Positions 26,007 to 35,183 of a stretch of DNA of 64,000 bases are shown piece by piece. Origin of the DNA: Bacillota bacterium. GTDB taxonomy: Bacteria > Bacillota > Clostridia > Lachnospirales > Lachnospiraceae. The stretch's first letter is position 1. Every line of letters begins with the position of its first letter. A program made the position numbers and the translations under genes. Below the pieces are notes generated by a model, which saw only the letters and a list, made by a program, of their open reading frames with translations, did no database searches and had not been told where the DNA came from. The stretch is taken from positions 186,001-250,000 of the forward strand of contig JAEWSH010000133.1 of NCBI GenBank assembly GCA_023398375.1, written 5' to 3'.

Positions 26007-27173
26007 ATGGAACAGCAGGAGAAGCTTGGATATATAGAAGGTATAAAAGCAATTGCAACGATACTTGTTTTTAACATTCATTTTCTGAATGCCTATTACT
26101 GTGGTATTTATACATTGAATCCGGAACATTTTCACACGGCATCAGGTGTGGAGTGGTACATAGGTGCTACTCCGCTCAATATCATTTATGCCGGTAAACT
26201 TGGTGCCCGGATTTTTTTGTCAGTCAGCGCATTTTTACTGGCAGGAAGATACTTTATGAACAGAGGAAACAGTATAAAAAAATCAGCAGCGTTGCTTGTA
26301 AAAACATGTATCAAGAAATATTTCAGACTGGTTCTGCCAATTCTGGCAGTAAACTTATTGGTCTTCATTTTAATGTCAATTGGATGCTTTCATAATGATA
26401 AGGCAGCTGTTCTTGCAAATTCTGTAGAATTTTTTGGAAGCTATAACCAATTTGCGCCCAATTTATTTGAAGCTGTGAAAGAAGCAGTGTGGGGTTGTTT
26501 TGTGACCGGTGCAAATCGGTATAACGGCCCACTTTGGTTTATCTATTATGAATTCTGGGGATGCATGCTGGTAGCAGCAATACTGGCAATTGCGGGCACT
26601 CAGAAAGCGAGATATTTCATATACATAGTTGCGGCCGTTTTATTAATAAGAACGGATTTTTTAGGAATGATACTGAGTCTGGCGGCAGCGGATCTTATTT
26701 ATACAAAACAATCTTACGTAATATGTATCACGAAGTATAAGTGGATTGTATGGGCGGCTTTGTTGATTGCATTCTTTTTTGCAACATATCCTTCTTATGG
26801 AGACAATCTTACCGGTTCTGTTTATGCAATTTTTCCCCCTAAAGTATTGTTCTACTATAATGTGGCGATTCCGACTATAATTATGGCAATTTCACAGTTG
26901 GGTTCGTTACAAAGATTGTTGAACCAAAGGGTTTTTGAAAAATTTAACCGTATTTCATACTGTTTCTATTTGATTCATTTCCCGATGATTTGTACGGTAT
27001 CGGCTGCGTTTTTTACTGCAATGTATGGAAAACTGAATTATCATTTATTGACAGGTCTGAATTATATTCTGACGTTTCTGGCATCGGGATTTGCAGCCTA
27101 TCTGCTGACTAAGGCAGTAGACAAGCCTGGTAAGTATATCGCACAGAAAATAACTGACTGGATGATCACATAA
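26007..27173 (+). CDS. Acyltransferase 3 family membrane protein
   Basis: This 388-residue integral membrane O-acyltransferase has about 10 membrane helices. The N-terminal YIEGIKAIATILVFNIHFLNAYY matches the acyltransferase 3 opening, with His as the likely catalytic residue, followed by LGARIFLSVSAFLLAGRYF. It probably O-acetylates the glycan or its precursor. I prefer ATG 26007, behind AAGGAG, over the upstream ATG 25968. It is the first of three consecutive acyltransferase genes. Confidence 0.85.
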   Translation: MEQQEKLGYIEGIKAIATILVFNIHFLNAYYCGIYTLNPEHFHTASGVEWYIGATPLNIIYAGKLGARIFLSVSAFLLAGRYFMNRGNSIKKSAALLVKTCIKKYFRLVLPILAVNLLVFILMSIGCFHNDKAAVLANSVEFFGSYNQFAPNLFEAVKEAVWGCFVTGANRYNGPLWFIYYEFWGCMLVAAILAIAGTQKARYFIYIVAAVLLIRTDFLGMILSLAAADLIYTKQSYVICITKYKWIVWAALLIAFFFATYPSYGDNLTGSVYAIFPPKVLFYYNVAIPTIIMAISQLGSLQRLLNQRVFEKFNRISYCFYLIHFPMICTVSAAFFTAMYGKLNYHLLTGLNYILTFLASGFAAYLLTKAVDKPGKYIAQKITDWMIT

Positions 27174-27235
27174 TGAGAAAAAATGAGAGCCGCTGATGAC
27201 GACTAATGGGAGCTAGCGTAAGAAAGGGGATAACC

Positions 27236-28297
27236 GTGGATACAGCTGCTAGAGTAATGAGCCGTAATAGGATAGCATGGATTGATTTTGTTAAGTTTTT
27301 AGGCATTCTTTTTGTATTGATGAATCATGCTGAATTGAAAATACCGGTAATCAGCAGATTTGGAGGACTATTTTATGTTCCGGTTTTTTTTGTATTAGCA
27401 GGTCTGACTTATCAGCATAAAGAGGAACGGCTTATTTTTTTTATAGTAAGAAAAGCAAAACGTTTATTGCTTCCTTATTTTGGTTATAATATTTTTCTTT
27501 TTCTATTCTTTTTGTTCAAGGATTATATCATACCGGGTAAGTTCACAGGGCAGGCATTGATACCGCTCGTGGGTATTCTTTATTCGAGAAATTGCTTATA
27601 TCGAATGGATAATGATAAAAATATATATTTTCTTACTGTACTAAATTCACCTACCTGGTTTTTGACCGCGTTATTTCTGGCCATCGTATTATTTGAAATC
27701 TGCACACGTCTGGTAAAATACAATTGGAAACGTTTATGTGCAATAAATATACTGTTTATTGCAGTGGGAATTATCATTTATTACAATTCACCTGTTTTGT
27801 TACCCTGGAGCATAGAGAGTATCTTTATTTTCGAAGTATTGATTGCATCTGGATATGCATTACAGAAAAAGGCGGAAAGTTTAAAGAAGAAGCAAAATGC
27901 AATTACTACTGTTATTGCATTTGTAGCAATCTATTTATTTGCAATTATGAACGGAACTATGAATGTATCAGTGGGAGAATTTGGGCAATTTGTGTTTATT
28001 GGAATTCTGTTGTCCATTGCAAGTTCACTATGGATTATTTCCGTTTGTTATGATTTGCGTAATCAGATACCGATGGGCGCGGCACTGATTGGTGAACATT
28101 CAATGATTATCATGTGCCTGCATATGTTTGTTTTTATGTTTATTAAAACAGGATTTGACAGACTGTATCCGGGACTGTTAGAAGGGCATTCCATAATTAC
28201 AGTATTGGCCAAATCCATAATGGTAACAGTCACAATGGCAGCCCTTACGATTGGAGAAATGAGCTGGAGCTTATTGAGGAGGAAACAGCATGACTAA
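27236..28297 (+). CDS. Acyltransferase 3 family membrane protein
   Basis: The core starts NRIAWIDFVKFLGILFVLMNHAEL, the acyltransferase 3 opening with its conserved His, and continues with about 10 membrane helices (LFYVPVFFVLAGLTYQ, SPTWFLTALFLAIVLFEI). The GTG at 27236 follows AAAGGGG at the right distance, whereas the ATG at 27206 lacks one, so the start is uncertain by 10 codons. It overlaps the third acyltransferase by 8 bases. The family resembles fucose/glucan O-acetyltransferases. Confidence 0.83.
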   Translation: MDTAARVMSRNRIAWIDFVKFLGILFVLMNHAELKIPVISRFGGLFYVPVFFVLAGLTYQHKEERLIFFIVRKAKRLLLPYFGYNIFLFLFFLFKDYIIPGKFTGQALIPLVGILYSRNCLYRMDNDKNIYFLTVLNSPTWFLTALFLAIVLFEICTRLVKYNWKRLCAINILFIAVGIIIYYNSPVLLPWSIESIFIFEVLIASGYALQKKAESLKKKQNAITTVIAFVAIYLFAIMNGTMNVSVGEFGQFVFIGILLSIASSLWIISVCYDLRNQIPMGAALIGEHSMIIMCLHMFVFMFIKTGFDRLYPGLLEGHSIITVLAKSIMVTVTMAALTIGEMSWSLLRRKQHD

Positions 28298-29309
28298 GAG
28301 GAATCAGACTTTAGACGCTCTAAAAGGATTTACAATCATTTTGGTTATGCTGGGGCATTGTATCGTACTGAATGGTATGCAGGATGGTATTATCTATGAT
28401 GCGATTAAAGCAATCCAGATGCCTCTTTTTATGATGATATCAGGGTATATAACAGGGATGACAGGCGAAGTAGATAGCTTTATGAAATTCATTGGAAAAT
28501 TACAAAAGCGTACAGTATCTTATCTGGTTCCATTCTTTTCATGGATTGTTATTTTGCATGTGCGCCATTTGCCGGGGGAGTTTGTAAATACCTTATTTCA
28601 ATTAGACAGAGGATTATGGTTCTTAATGACATTATTTTTGTTGACAGCAGTTATGTATCTGGCGATTCTGGTACGTGAATGCACGGTATTGCATAATGCA
28701 GGATTTCTATTGATCTGGGTATTGGCATTTACAGGATTATTGATTCAGATTCGGTTTGGGAATGCATTCTTAAGTCCGCATCTGACAATATTTTATATGC
28801 CGTTCTATTTGTGCGGATATCTGATTTGTAGAATATATGGAATTTTAATAGAAAAGGCTGACAATAATAAAATAGCAAGTGATATTTTAAGATTAAAATA
28901 TCAAATGATATTGGGAATATTCGTATTAACGTTATTTATATGGTTGATTTTTAAGTATGATATGATTGTTGCGAATAATAAATGGGAATTATTATGTCAG
29001 GTAGCAGCATCTGTTTTGGGGTGCTATTTATGTTATCTCTTAATTATCATGATTCCTATAAATAAAGTAAAAAGTGCTCTTGCGTTTGTGGGAAAGTACA
29101 CACTGGAGATTTATGTATTGCATTATCATTTTGCCACAATTCTAGGAATTCAGGATATGAAATTACAGTTATACAGTTTAGAAGGGGCGGGTTATATCCT
29201 ACTGACATTTTTGATCATGTGTCCGTTGACGGCTGCCAGCATATGGCTGTGCAAGAGATTTATGATTGTTGATTTGTTGTTATTTGGAAAGATGAAGGTT
29301 ATTATATGA
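28290..29309 (+). CDS. Acyltransferase 3 family membrane protein
   Basis: This 339-residue O-acyltransferase opens TLDALKGFTIILVMLGHCIVL, with the catalytic-type His, then QMPLFMMISGYITGM and about 10 helices ending at residue 330. It follows AGGAGGAAACAGC and overlaps the previous gene by 8 bases and the fusion gene by 4 bases. With two other acyltransferases in tandem, several hydroxyls or several residues of the repeat unit may be acetylated. Confidence 0.86.
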   Translation: MTKRNQTLDALKGFTIILVMLGHCIVLNGMQDGIIYDAIKAIQMPLFMMISGYITGMTGEVDSFMKFIGKLQKRTVSYLVPFFSWIVILHVRHLPGEFVNTLFQLDRGLWFLMTLFLLTAVMYLAILVRECTVLHNAGFLLIWVLAFTGLLIQIRFGNAFLSPHLTIFYMPFYLCGYLICRIYGILIEKADNNKIASDILRLKYQMILGIFVLTLFIWLIFKYDMIVANNKWELLCQVAASVLGCYLCYLLIIMIPINKVKSALAFVGKYTLEIYVLHYHFATILGIQDMKLQLYSLEGAGYILLTFLIMCPLTAASIWLCKRFMIVDLLLFGKMKVII

Positions 29310-31438
29310 AGCAGGAACTCGTTACAATTGCAATTATAGTGCAGTCAGAAGAACAGAATTTTCAGGGAAGCATGGAAAGTGTTCTTGCGCAGGATTATGA
29401 AAAAATAGAATTTTTCGTTTGTGCTGCCAAATTATCCGGGAATATAACATTATATCTGAATCGCTTTGTTCGGGAAGATAAGAGAGTGCGTGTGATTTAT
29501 CTGCCAGGCGGAAATCAGAGCAAATTGAAGAATGAGGCTGCAAAACAGGCAGCAGGTGCATATATCTTATTCTTAAATGGAAATGACCGGATTGATGAAG
29601 ATTATGTTTCAACATTCATGCTGAGAATAAACAGGCAGGAGAATCTGACCGGTATACCGGTAGACATCGTTCAAAGTGGTCAGATGTTGTTGTCCGATGA
29701 GCGATTCCTGCGTGATAGCTTTTATGAATATGATACTTATGTAGAAGATGATGCGATTATGGAAGAGCTGCTGACGCATGGGTATATAGGAGAACAGATC
29801 TGGAATAAGCTGATACGTATTGCCTTATTAAGAGAACATTCCTTTGATGAAAAGGATTTTTATTATAATATTCATATGATATATCAACTGCTCAGCCATG
29901 CACGTGCAATGCTTTTGATAAGTGATTATAAATATTATATCAGGGTGAAGCAGGGAATTGACAGTCTTAGAACAAATCAGATGAAGACAAATCACGATAT
30001 GGATTCATTGGCGGAACGATTGGAACGTGTGGAAGCTTATTGGATAAGATATGAAGAAATGAGAGAACAATATCCCAATTTACAGGGATTTCTGCTACGC
30101 TCATTTTTAGAAGAAGGTTTGCGGATTCTTGTAATACACCCGGGAAGTCTTCAGGAACGTAAAAAATATACGGACCGTTTGAATGCAGTTAATGGTATTG
30201 TTTTTCAAAAAAAAGTAATACAAGGGGGTCTTTTTCTGCTCAATCAAAAAGAACAATTGTTGTTACAACATAGTTTTTCGGGGAAGACCATATATAGATA
30301 TATTCGTAATCTGGAAATGAAACATCCTGAAAGATTCCAAAGAAGAAATGCACAAATGGATTCTTTTCTGGAGAAGTGGCAGCGAAAGAAGAGTACAAAA
30401 AAGAATCAGGAAAAAAGGCAGATGAGACATGCTTCTTCCGAAAAAGGACTGATTTATCTGTTAGGGACACCGGAATATCATAATTTGGGTGATCATGCGA
30501 TAGCTTATGCAGAAGAACAATTTGTGAAAAAATATCTGCCGGACAGACAAATTTTAATGATTTCCGAAAAATATCTTCTGCAGAATTTTGATGTGCTTAC
30601 AGACAGAATACAAAGAGAAGATATTCTTCTCTTACAGGGTGGCGGAAATATGGGAAGCGAATATAAGGAGCAGGAATATATTCGCAGTAAAGTGATAGCA
30701 TCATTCCCGCATAATCATATTGTTATAATGCCTCAGACAATTTATTTTAATAAAAGTAAAGAGAGCCGTAAATTGATGGATAAGATGATTCAATGCTATA
30801 GTCAGCACAGGGATCTGACACTGGTAGCAAGAGAAGAGGTATCTTACTCCATAATGAAAAATAGATTTAAGAAAAACAAAATACTTCTTTGTCCGGATAT
30901 TGTAATGTCATTGCCTTTTCAAAAAATAGCGGGAACAGTGACTGAGGAAGACACAAGAGAAGGAGCATTGCTGGTATTGCGAAGTGATACGGAAGGCATG
31001 CTTACGGTAGTGCAGCTGATGAATATCAAAAAATTATGTATACAGTATTTTGGGAGTGCACGCATGACGGAAACTTCTATCTCTTATGCGGTGAAAGAGG
31101 AGAAGAGAGAAGTGGAATTGCAAAAAAAATGGAAAGAATTCTTATCTGTCAGGGTGGTCATAACAGATCGGCTGCATGGTATGATTTTTGCTGCAATTAC
31201 GAAGACTCCTTGTATTGTGCTGAGCAACTATAATCATAAGCTGAGTGGAAGTTATCAGTGGCTGGAATCATTGCACTATATCAAATATTGTAACCGGATA
31301 GAATTTTTACGGGAAATGCTGGAATCAATAAAAAAAGAAATGTATCATGAAGCTTTGAATGCAATGCCCGATATCATATTAAAGGCGTACTATGAGAAAC
31401 TGGCGGAAGCAATAGGTGAGGAGAAAAAGCATGTCTAG
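29306..31438 (+). CDS. GT2-like / polysaccharide pyruvyl transferase fusion protein
   Basis: Two domains share a 710-residue chain. Residues 1-220 look like a GT2 domain (LVTIAIIVQSEEQNFQGSM, LAQDYEKIEFFV, AYILFLNGNDRIDEDYV), but the DxD is replaced by NGND and the DDGS region is lost, so activity is doubtful. Residues 381-690 match polysaccharide pyruvyl transferases (LGTPEYHNLGDHAIAYA, LLLQGGGNMGSEY, VITDRLHGMIFA). A helical linker of about 160 residues joins them. The pyruvyl domain would add ketal pyruvate to a sugar from phosphoenolpyruvate. It is coupled to the acyltransferase upstream and to wzx downstream. Confidence 0.85.
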   Translation: MKQELVTIAIIVQSEEQNFQGSMESVLAQDYEKIEFFVCAAKLSGNITLYLNRFVREDKRVRVIYLPGGNQSKLKNEAAKQAAGAYILFLNGNDRIDEDYVSTFMLRINRQENLTGIPVDIVQSGQMLLSDERFLRDSFYEYDTYVEDDAIMEELLTHGYIGEQIWNKLIRIALLREHSFDEKDFYYNIHMIYQLLSHARAMLLISDYKYYIRVKQGIDSLRTNQMKTNHDMDSLAERLERVEAYWIRYEEMREQYPNLQGFLLRSFLEEGLRILVIHPGSLQERKKYTDRLNAVNGIVFQKKVIQGGLFLLNQKEQLLLQHSFSGKTIYRYIRNLEMKHPERFQRRNAQMDSFLEKWQRKKSTKKNQEKRQMRHASSEKGLIYLLGTPEYHNLGDHAIAYAEEQFVKKYLPDRQILMISEKYLLQNFDVLTDRIQREDILLLQGGGNMGSEYKEQEYIRSKVIASFPHNHIVIMPQTIYFNKSKESRKLMDKMIQCYSQHRDLTLVAREEVSYSIMKNRFKKNKILLCPDIVMSLPFQKIAGTVTEEDTREGALLVLRSDTEGMLTVVQLMNIKKLCIQYFGSARMTETSISYAVKEEKREVELQKKWKEFLSVRVVITDRLHGMIFAAITKTPCIVLSNYNHKLSGSYQWLESLHYIKYCNRIEFLREMLESIKKEMYHEALNAMPDIILKAYYEKLAEAIGEEKKHV

Positions 31439-32960
31439 AGTACAAACGGCATACAGAAACTCAAGATCAGTTTTTGTCTATCAGTTTACAAGTGTTTTTT
31501 TGGCATTTGCAAGTAAAAAAATATTTGTGGTGACAATGGGAATTGCATTTCTGGGGTATAATGCAGTTTTTACAAATATTTTATCTGCGCTCAACCTGGC
31601 GGAACTTGGAATTGGGTTTGCGATAACGAGTTTTTTATATAGACCTTTAGCGGAGCATGACGAACGCAAAGTAAATGCGCTGCTATGTATGTATAGAAAG
31701 ATTTATCAGTTTCTGGGTATCTTTGTATTGGTGATCGGAATCATTGCATCTTTTTTCCTGCCCCTATTTATTAAAGATGCTTCCCATGGAATGCCTTATT
31801 TGCGTTTTCTGTTCTACATTAATCTGATTGGTACCGTATCAACCTATTATCTTGCCTACCATAGAACCTTGTTGATCGCAAATCAAAAAAATTATGTGAC
31901 GGCAGGAATAGATACTGTTTTAAATGTTATATTAACGGTACTTCAGATATTTGTGATGCTGTACATACCAAGATATGAGAGCTTTCTTATTTTAGAATTA
32001 TTAAAGAGCCTGATTGGAAATATCATCATCACCATATTATGCAGAAAACAGTATCCATTCTTAAGCCAGGAACCGGATAGAGCGATTATGGCAGAATATA
32101 AAAAATCGGTTGCAGCATTTGTAAAAGATGCCTTTTTTGCCAAAATCGGAGCGTATGTGTTTTATAGTACCGATAACATCATTATTTCGATTTTTAAGGG
32201 TTCCATTTTGACGGGTTTTCTTTCAAATTATACTATGGTAGTAAATACACTACAGGTTCTAATTACACAAATGTTGTATTCTATTCAGGCAGTATTGGGA
32301 AATTATATTTTTTCTGTAAATGATAAGAAGTTGGAAAGGCAGATGTGTGACCATTATCTGTATTTGAATTACTTTATCGGTAATTTTAGTATGATCTGTA
32401 TGGCTTTTTTGATTCAGCCGTTTATAGAACTTTTTTTTGGTAAAGAATATCTTCTGGCTGATAGTACGGCCTTTCTGTTGGGAATTAATCTGATGCTGAT
32501 TATCATATCTCAGATGCCGTCACAGTTATTCAGCCTTTATCAATTATTCAGGTATGATAAATATATTGTAGCAATATCAGCAATTTTAAATATTGGGATT
32601 TCAGTCGCGCTAGTAGGACCACTTGGAATTGACGGTGTTTTGATCGGTACATTTGTGACTTCACTGATTTATATTTTTTCAAGAATTCATATTATTTGGA
32701 ACAAGGTATTTAAGGCATCTGCCTTGTATGTATATGGAAAATTGTTCCTGTATTTCGCGGTAACTGCGCTAACTGCTTTAATAATGACACCCCTGTCAAG
32801 GCAGTTCCAACCAGTTACCATTGTGTCATTTATTCTGCAGTCGGTATTGACAGCACTCCTGGCGCTTGTTGTCCCACTCATAATTTTTGCAAGAACAAAA
32901 GCGGAACAATTTCTGTTTATAAAAGCCAAAGAGTTCTTACAGGAAAAAACCTCATCATAG
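31431..32960 (+). CDS. Wzx-type polysaccharide flippase (MATE/MOP superfamily)
   Basis: This 509-residue protein has about 14 membrane helices and the family opening RNSRSVFVYQFTSVFLAFASKK, with NLAELGIGFAITSFLYRPLAEHD following. It would flip the lipid-linked repeat unit across the membrane. ATG 31431 follows GTGAGGAG seven bases earlier, and the 8-base overlap with the pyruvyltransferase fusion gene suggests coupling. It ends the first glycan block. The cluster also carries an ABC exporter at 55508, so two export routes may exist. Confidence 0.87.
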   Translation: MSRVQTAYRNSRSVFVYQFTSVFLAFASKKIFVVTMGIAFLGYNAVFTNILSALNLAELGIGFAITSFLYRPLAEHDERKVNALLCMYRKIYQFLGIFVLVIGIIASFFLPLFIKDASHGMPYLRFLFYINLIGTVSTYYLAYHRTLLIANQKNYVTAGIDTVLNVILTVLQIFVMLYIPRYESFLILELLKSLIGNIIITILCRKQYPFLSQEPDRAIMAEYKKSVAAFVKDAFFAKIGAYVFYSTDNIIISIFKGSILTGFLSNYTMVVNTLQVLITQMLYSIQAVLGNYIFSVNDKKLERQMCDHYLYLNYFIGNFSMICMAFLIQPFIELFFGKEYLLADSTAFLLGINLMLIIISQMPSQLFSLYQLFRYDKYIVAISAILNIGISVALVGPLGIDGVLIGTFVTSLIYIFSRIHIIWNKVFKASALYVYGKLFLYFAVTALTALIMTPLSRQFQPVTIVSFILQSVLTALLALVVPLIIFARTKAEQFLFIKAKEFLQEKTSS

Positions 32961-33071
32961 AGCTCGAATACTACTCAATATACAACTATAGAAGTATATC
33001 ATTTTCACAATATCAATAGTATCTTTTATGTCATAGTGTAAAGTACAAGAAGAGAAAGGGTGGTATTGGTT

Positions 33072-33902
33072 ATGGAAATTACTTCAATAACAGGGATCAT
33101 ATTGGGGATTGGAATGATGATACTTGGCATAACAAGCGACACGGGCGGAATTAAACTATTAGGCAATTTTATTCATATACAGTCCATTTTTATTACAATA
33201 GGGGGATCGCTCTCAGGAGTGTTGGTCGTGAATCGGGCTTCCAATTTTATAAATGGATTAAAAAGCTTTAGGCTGATTTTTAGAAAAAGGCAGGGAAGTC
33301 CGGAAAAAGTAATACAAAATATAATCGTTCTGTCAGAAATTGCTAGAAAAGAAGGTTTGCTTGCGCTGGAGGATATAGCAGAAAAGCAGGATGACAAACT
33401 GATGCGAAAAGGACTGTTATTGATAGTAGATGGAACTGATTCTGACTTAATACGATGTATTTTTAAAACATATCTTGATAATATTGAGGCCAGACATGAA
33501 AAAATTATTTCGTTTTGGGATAAATGGGGTGAACTGGCTCCTGCCTGGGGAATGATAGGGACACTTATTGGTTTGGTAAATATGTTGAAAAATTTACAAT
33601 CGGATACTTCGGCAATCGGACCGAATATGTCAACTGCTCTTATCACAACGTTTTACGGTTCGGTTATTTCCAATTGGATCTGTAATCCTGTGGCAGCTAA
33701 GTTAAGGGATCTGCATGACGAAGAAATGTCTTATAAAGAAATGATGATAGAGGGGATTCTTTCCATTCAGGCAGGCGAAAATCCAAGAATGATCGAGGAA
33801 AAGCTCGTAACATTTCTGCCACAGAGTACTGAAGAAAAGAAAGAATCTGACAATCAATTGCTTGGAAAGGCAGCATGGATGGCAGGAGGTGAAGGTGTAT
33901 GA
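33072..33902 (+). CDS. motA: Flagellar motor stator protein MotA
   Basis: This MotA/TolQ-type protein has four membrane helices (residues 5-25, 32-50, about 150-172 and 184-205) and the conserved proton-channel stretch LAPAWGMIGTLIGLVNML, followed by TALITTFYGSVISNW. With MotB it forms the ion-conducting stator that drives flagellar rotation. ATG 33072 lies 8-9 bases after AGGGTGG and gives 276 residues. A GTG at 33060 is an alternative. The end overlaps motB by 4 bases. Confidence 0.92.
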   Translation: MEITSITGIILGIGMMILGITSDTGGIKLLGNFIHIQSIFITIGGSLSGVLVVNRASNFINGLKSFRLIFRKRQGSPEKVIQNIIVLSEIARKEGLLALEDIAEKQDDKLMRKGLLLIVDGTDSDLIRCIFKTYLDNIEARHEKIISFWDKWGELAPAWGMIGTLIGLVNMLKNLQSDTSAIGPNMSTALITTFYGSVISNWICNPVAAKLRDLHDEEMSYKEMMIEGILSIQAGENPRMIEEKLVTFLPQSTEEKKESDNQLLGKAAWMAGGEGV

Positions 33903-34615
33903 GCAGGAGAAAAATGACTGCAAAGGGCGCACCTTCATGGATAACGACCTTTAGTGATTTGATGAATCTTCTTTTATGCTTCTTTGTGCTGTTGTTTTCT
34001 ATGTCAACTATAAATGAAGATAAGTATACATCCGTAGTAGAATCTATCCAGAATAGCTTTGGTGTGTTCAATCAGAATAATCATTCTAATATTAGTCAGA
34101 ACACATATATTCCGGCAGAATATAACGAAAACGAAGGGATGCAAGATAAAAAAAGCAAGATCATCAAATCGGATGAAATGAAGGCTGATATGGAAGAGAA
34201 GCTGAACGAGTATGAAATACAGGACTATGTTAAGATAGATTCCAATGAACAGTATGTCTCTTTGACGCTTGGTGGTTCGTTGCTGTTCGATTCGGGAAGC
34301 TCACAGATTCGGAAGGAAGCATTGCCTGTAGTTGAAAAGGTCGGAGAAATTCTTGAACGTTATAAGGAAAATGTCATTGAGATTGAAGGACATACGGATA
34401 ATGTCCCGGTAACAAAAGGCAGTAAATATGAGGATAATAATGTTCTCTCTATGTACAGAGCACTTGCCGTTGCTGATTATCTGCGTGATCACACAGATTT
34501 AAGCGATGCGTTGATAAAATCCTCTGGGCGGGGCGAATATGCTCCGGTTACAGATAACGCAACGGAAGAAGGGAGAGCGCTTAATAGAAGAGTAGAATTC
34601 AAAATATATAAGTAA
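33899..34615 (+). CDS. motB: Flagellar motor stator protein MotB
   Basis: This 238-residue protein has a short cytoplasmic tail and one membrane helix with the ion-binding Asp20 (WITTFSDLMNLLLCFFVLLF). A linker leads to a C-terminal OmpA-like peptidoglycan-binding domain (LLFDSGSSQIRKEALP, VIEIEGHTDNVP, NRRVEFKIY). It anchors the stator to the cell wall. Its ATG overlaps the motA stop. The pair sits alone between two glycan gene blocks. Convergent DUF212 follows with no evident terminator. Confidence 0.93.
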   Translation: MSRRKMTAKGAPSWITTFSDLMNLLLCFFVLLFSMSTINEDKYTSVVESIQNSFGVFNQNNHSNISQNTYIPAEYNENEGMQDKKSKIIKSDEMKADMEEKLNEYEIQDYVKIDSNEQYVSLTLGGSLLFDSGSSQIRKEALPVVEKVGEILERYKENVIEIEGHTDNVPVTKGSKYEDNNVLSMYRALAVADYLRDHTDLSDALIKSSGRGEYAPVTDNATEEGRALNRRVEFKIYK

Positions 34616-34641
34616 CAAAGATAGATAAAAATAAGAATCTG

Positions 34642-35097
34642 CTAACTGTTCATAATAAAGACAGCAATGATAATTCCGAGAATCGCTCCTATTAATACCT
34701 GTAATGGCGTATGTCCGACAAATTCTTTCAGCTTATCCTGCGCTTTCATATCACTCCCCATATTGGTAAATAATTCCATCATTTCGTTCAATACTTTAGC
34801 CTGAATGCCTGTTTCCCGGCGAACGCCGATGGCATCATACATGACAATGATAGCGAAGATTGCAGCAATCGCAAATTCAAAACTGCCGCCACCGTAATGA
34901 ATGCCGGTGGCAGTTGCAAGTGCGCATACAGTTGAGGAATGAGAACTTGGCATACCGCCGCTTCCAACAAGCCGTTCAGCCACGAATTCTTTTGTAAACC
35001 CCATGTAAATAAGGGTTTTTAATACTTGTGCCACTAACCATCCGATGACAGCGGCGAGTAAAATCTTATTTTGTGCCATTTCTTTTAAAAATATCAT
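34642..35097 (-). CDS. DUF212 membrane protein (YuiD-like, PAP2-related)
   Basis: This 151-residue membrane protein has the signature MPSSHSSTVCALATATG and the later YDAIGVRRETGIQAKVLNEM of the DUF212/acid phosphatase-vanadium haloperoxidase-related family (YuiD). Three or four hydrophobic segments frame these motifs. The HTPLQVLIGAILGI at the end is also typical. The SSHSS/R/H arrangement resembles a PAP2 phosphatase core, so a lipid or undecaprenyl-phosphate phosphatase activity is conceivable but unproven. It is convergent with motB. Confidence 0.85.
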   Translation of the reverse strand: MIFLKEMAQNKILLAAVIGWLVAQVLKTLIYMGFTKEFVAERLVGSGGMPSSHSSTVCALATATGIHYGGGSFEFAIAAIFAIIVMYDAIGVRRETGIQAKVLNEMMELFTNMGSDMKAQDKLKEFVGHTPLQVLIGAILGIIIAVFIMNS

Positions 35098-35183
35098 GTT
35101 GTAACCCCAATCTGTATTCCTTTATTCTGTCCTGTTCCTAAAAATATATTATACTGAATAAACTTATAAATTACAACTGACAC

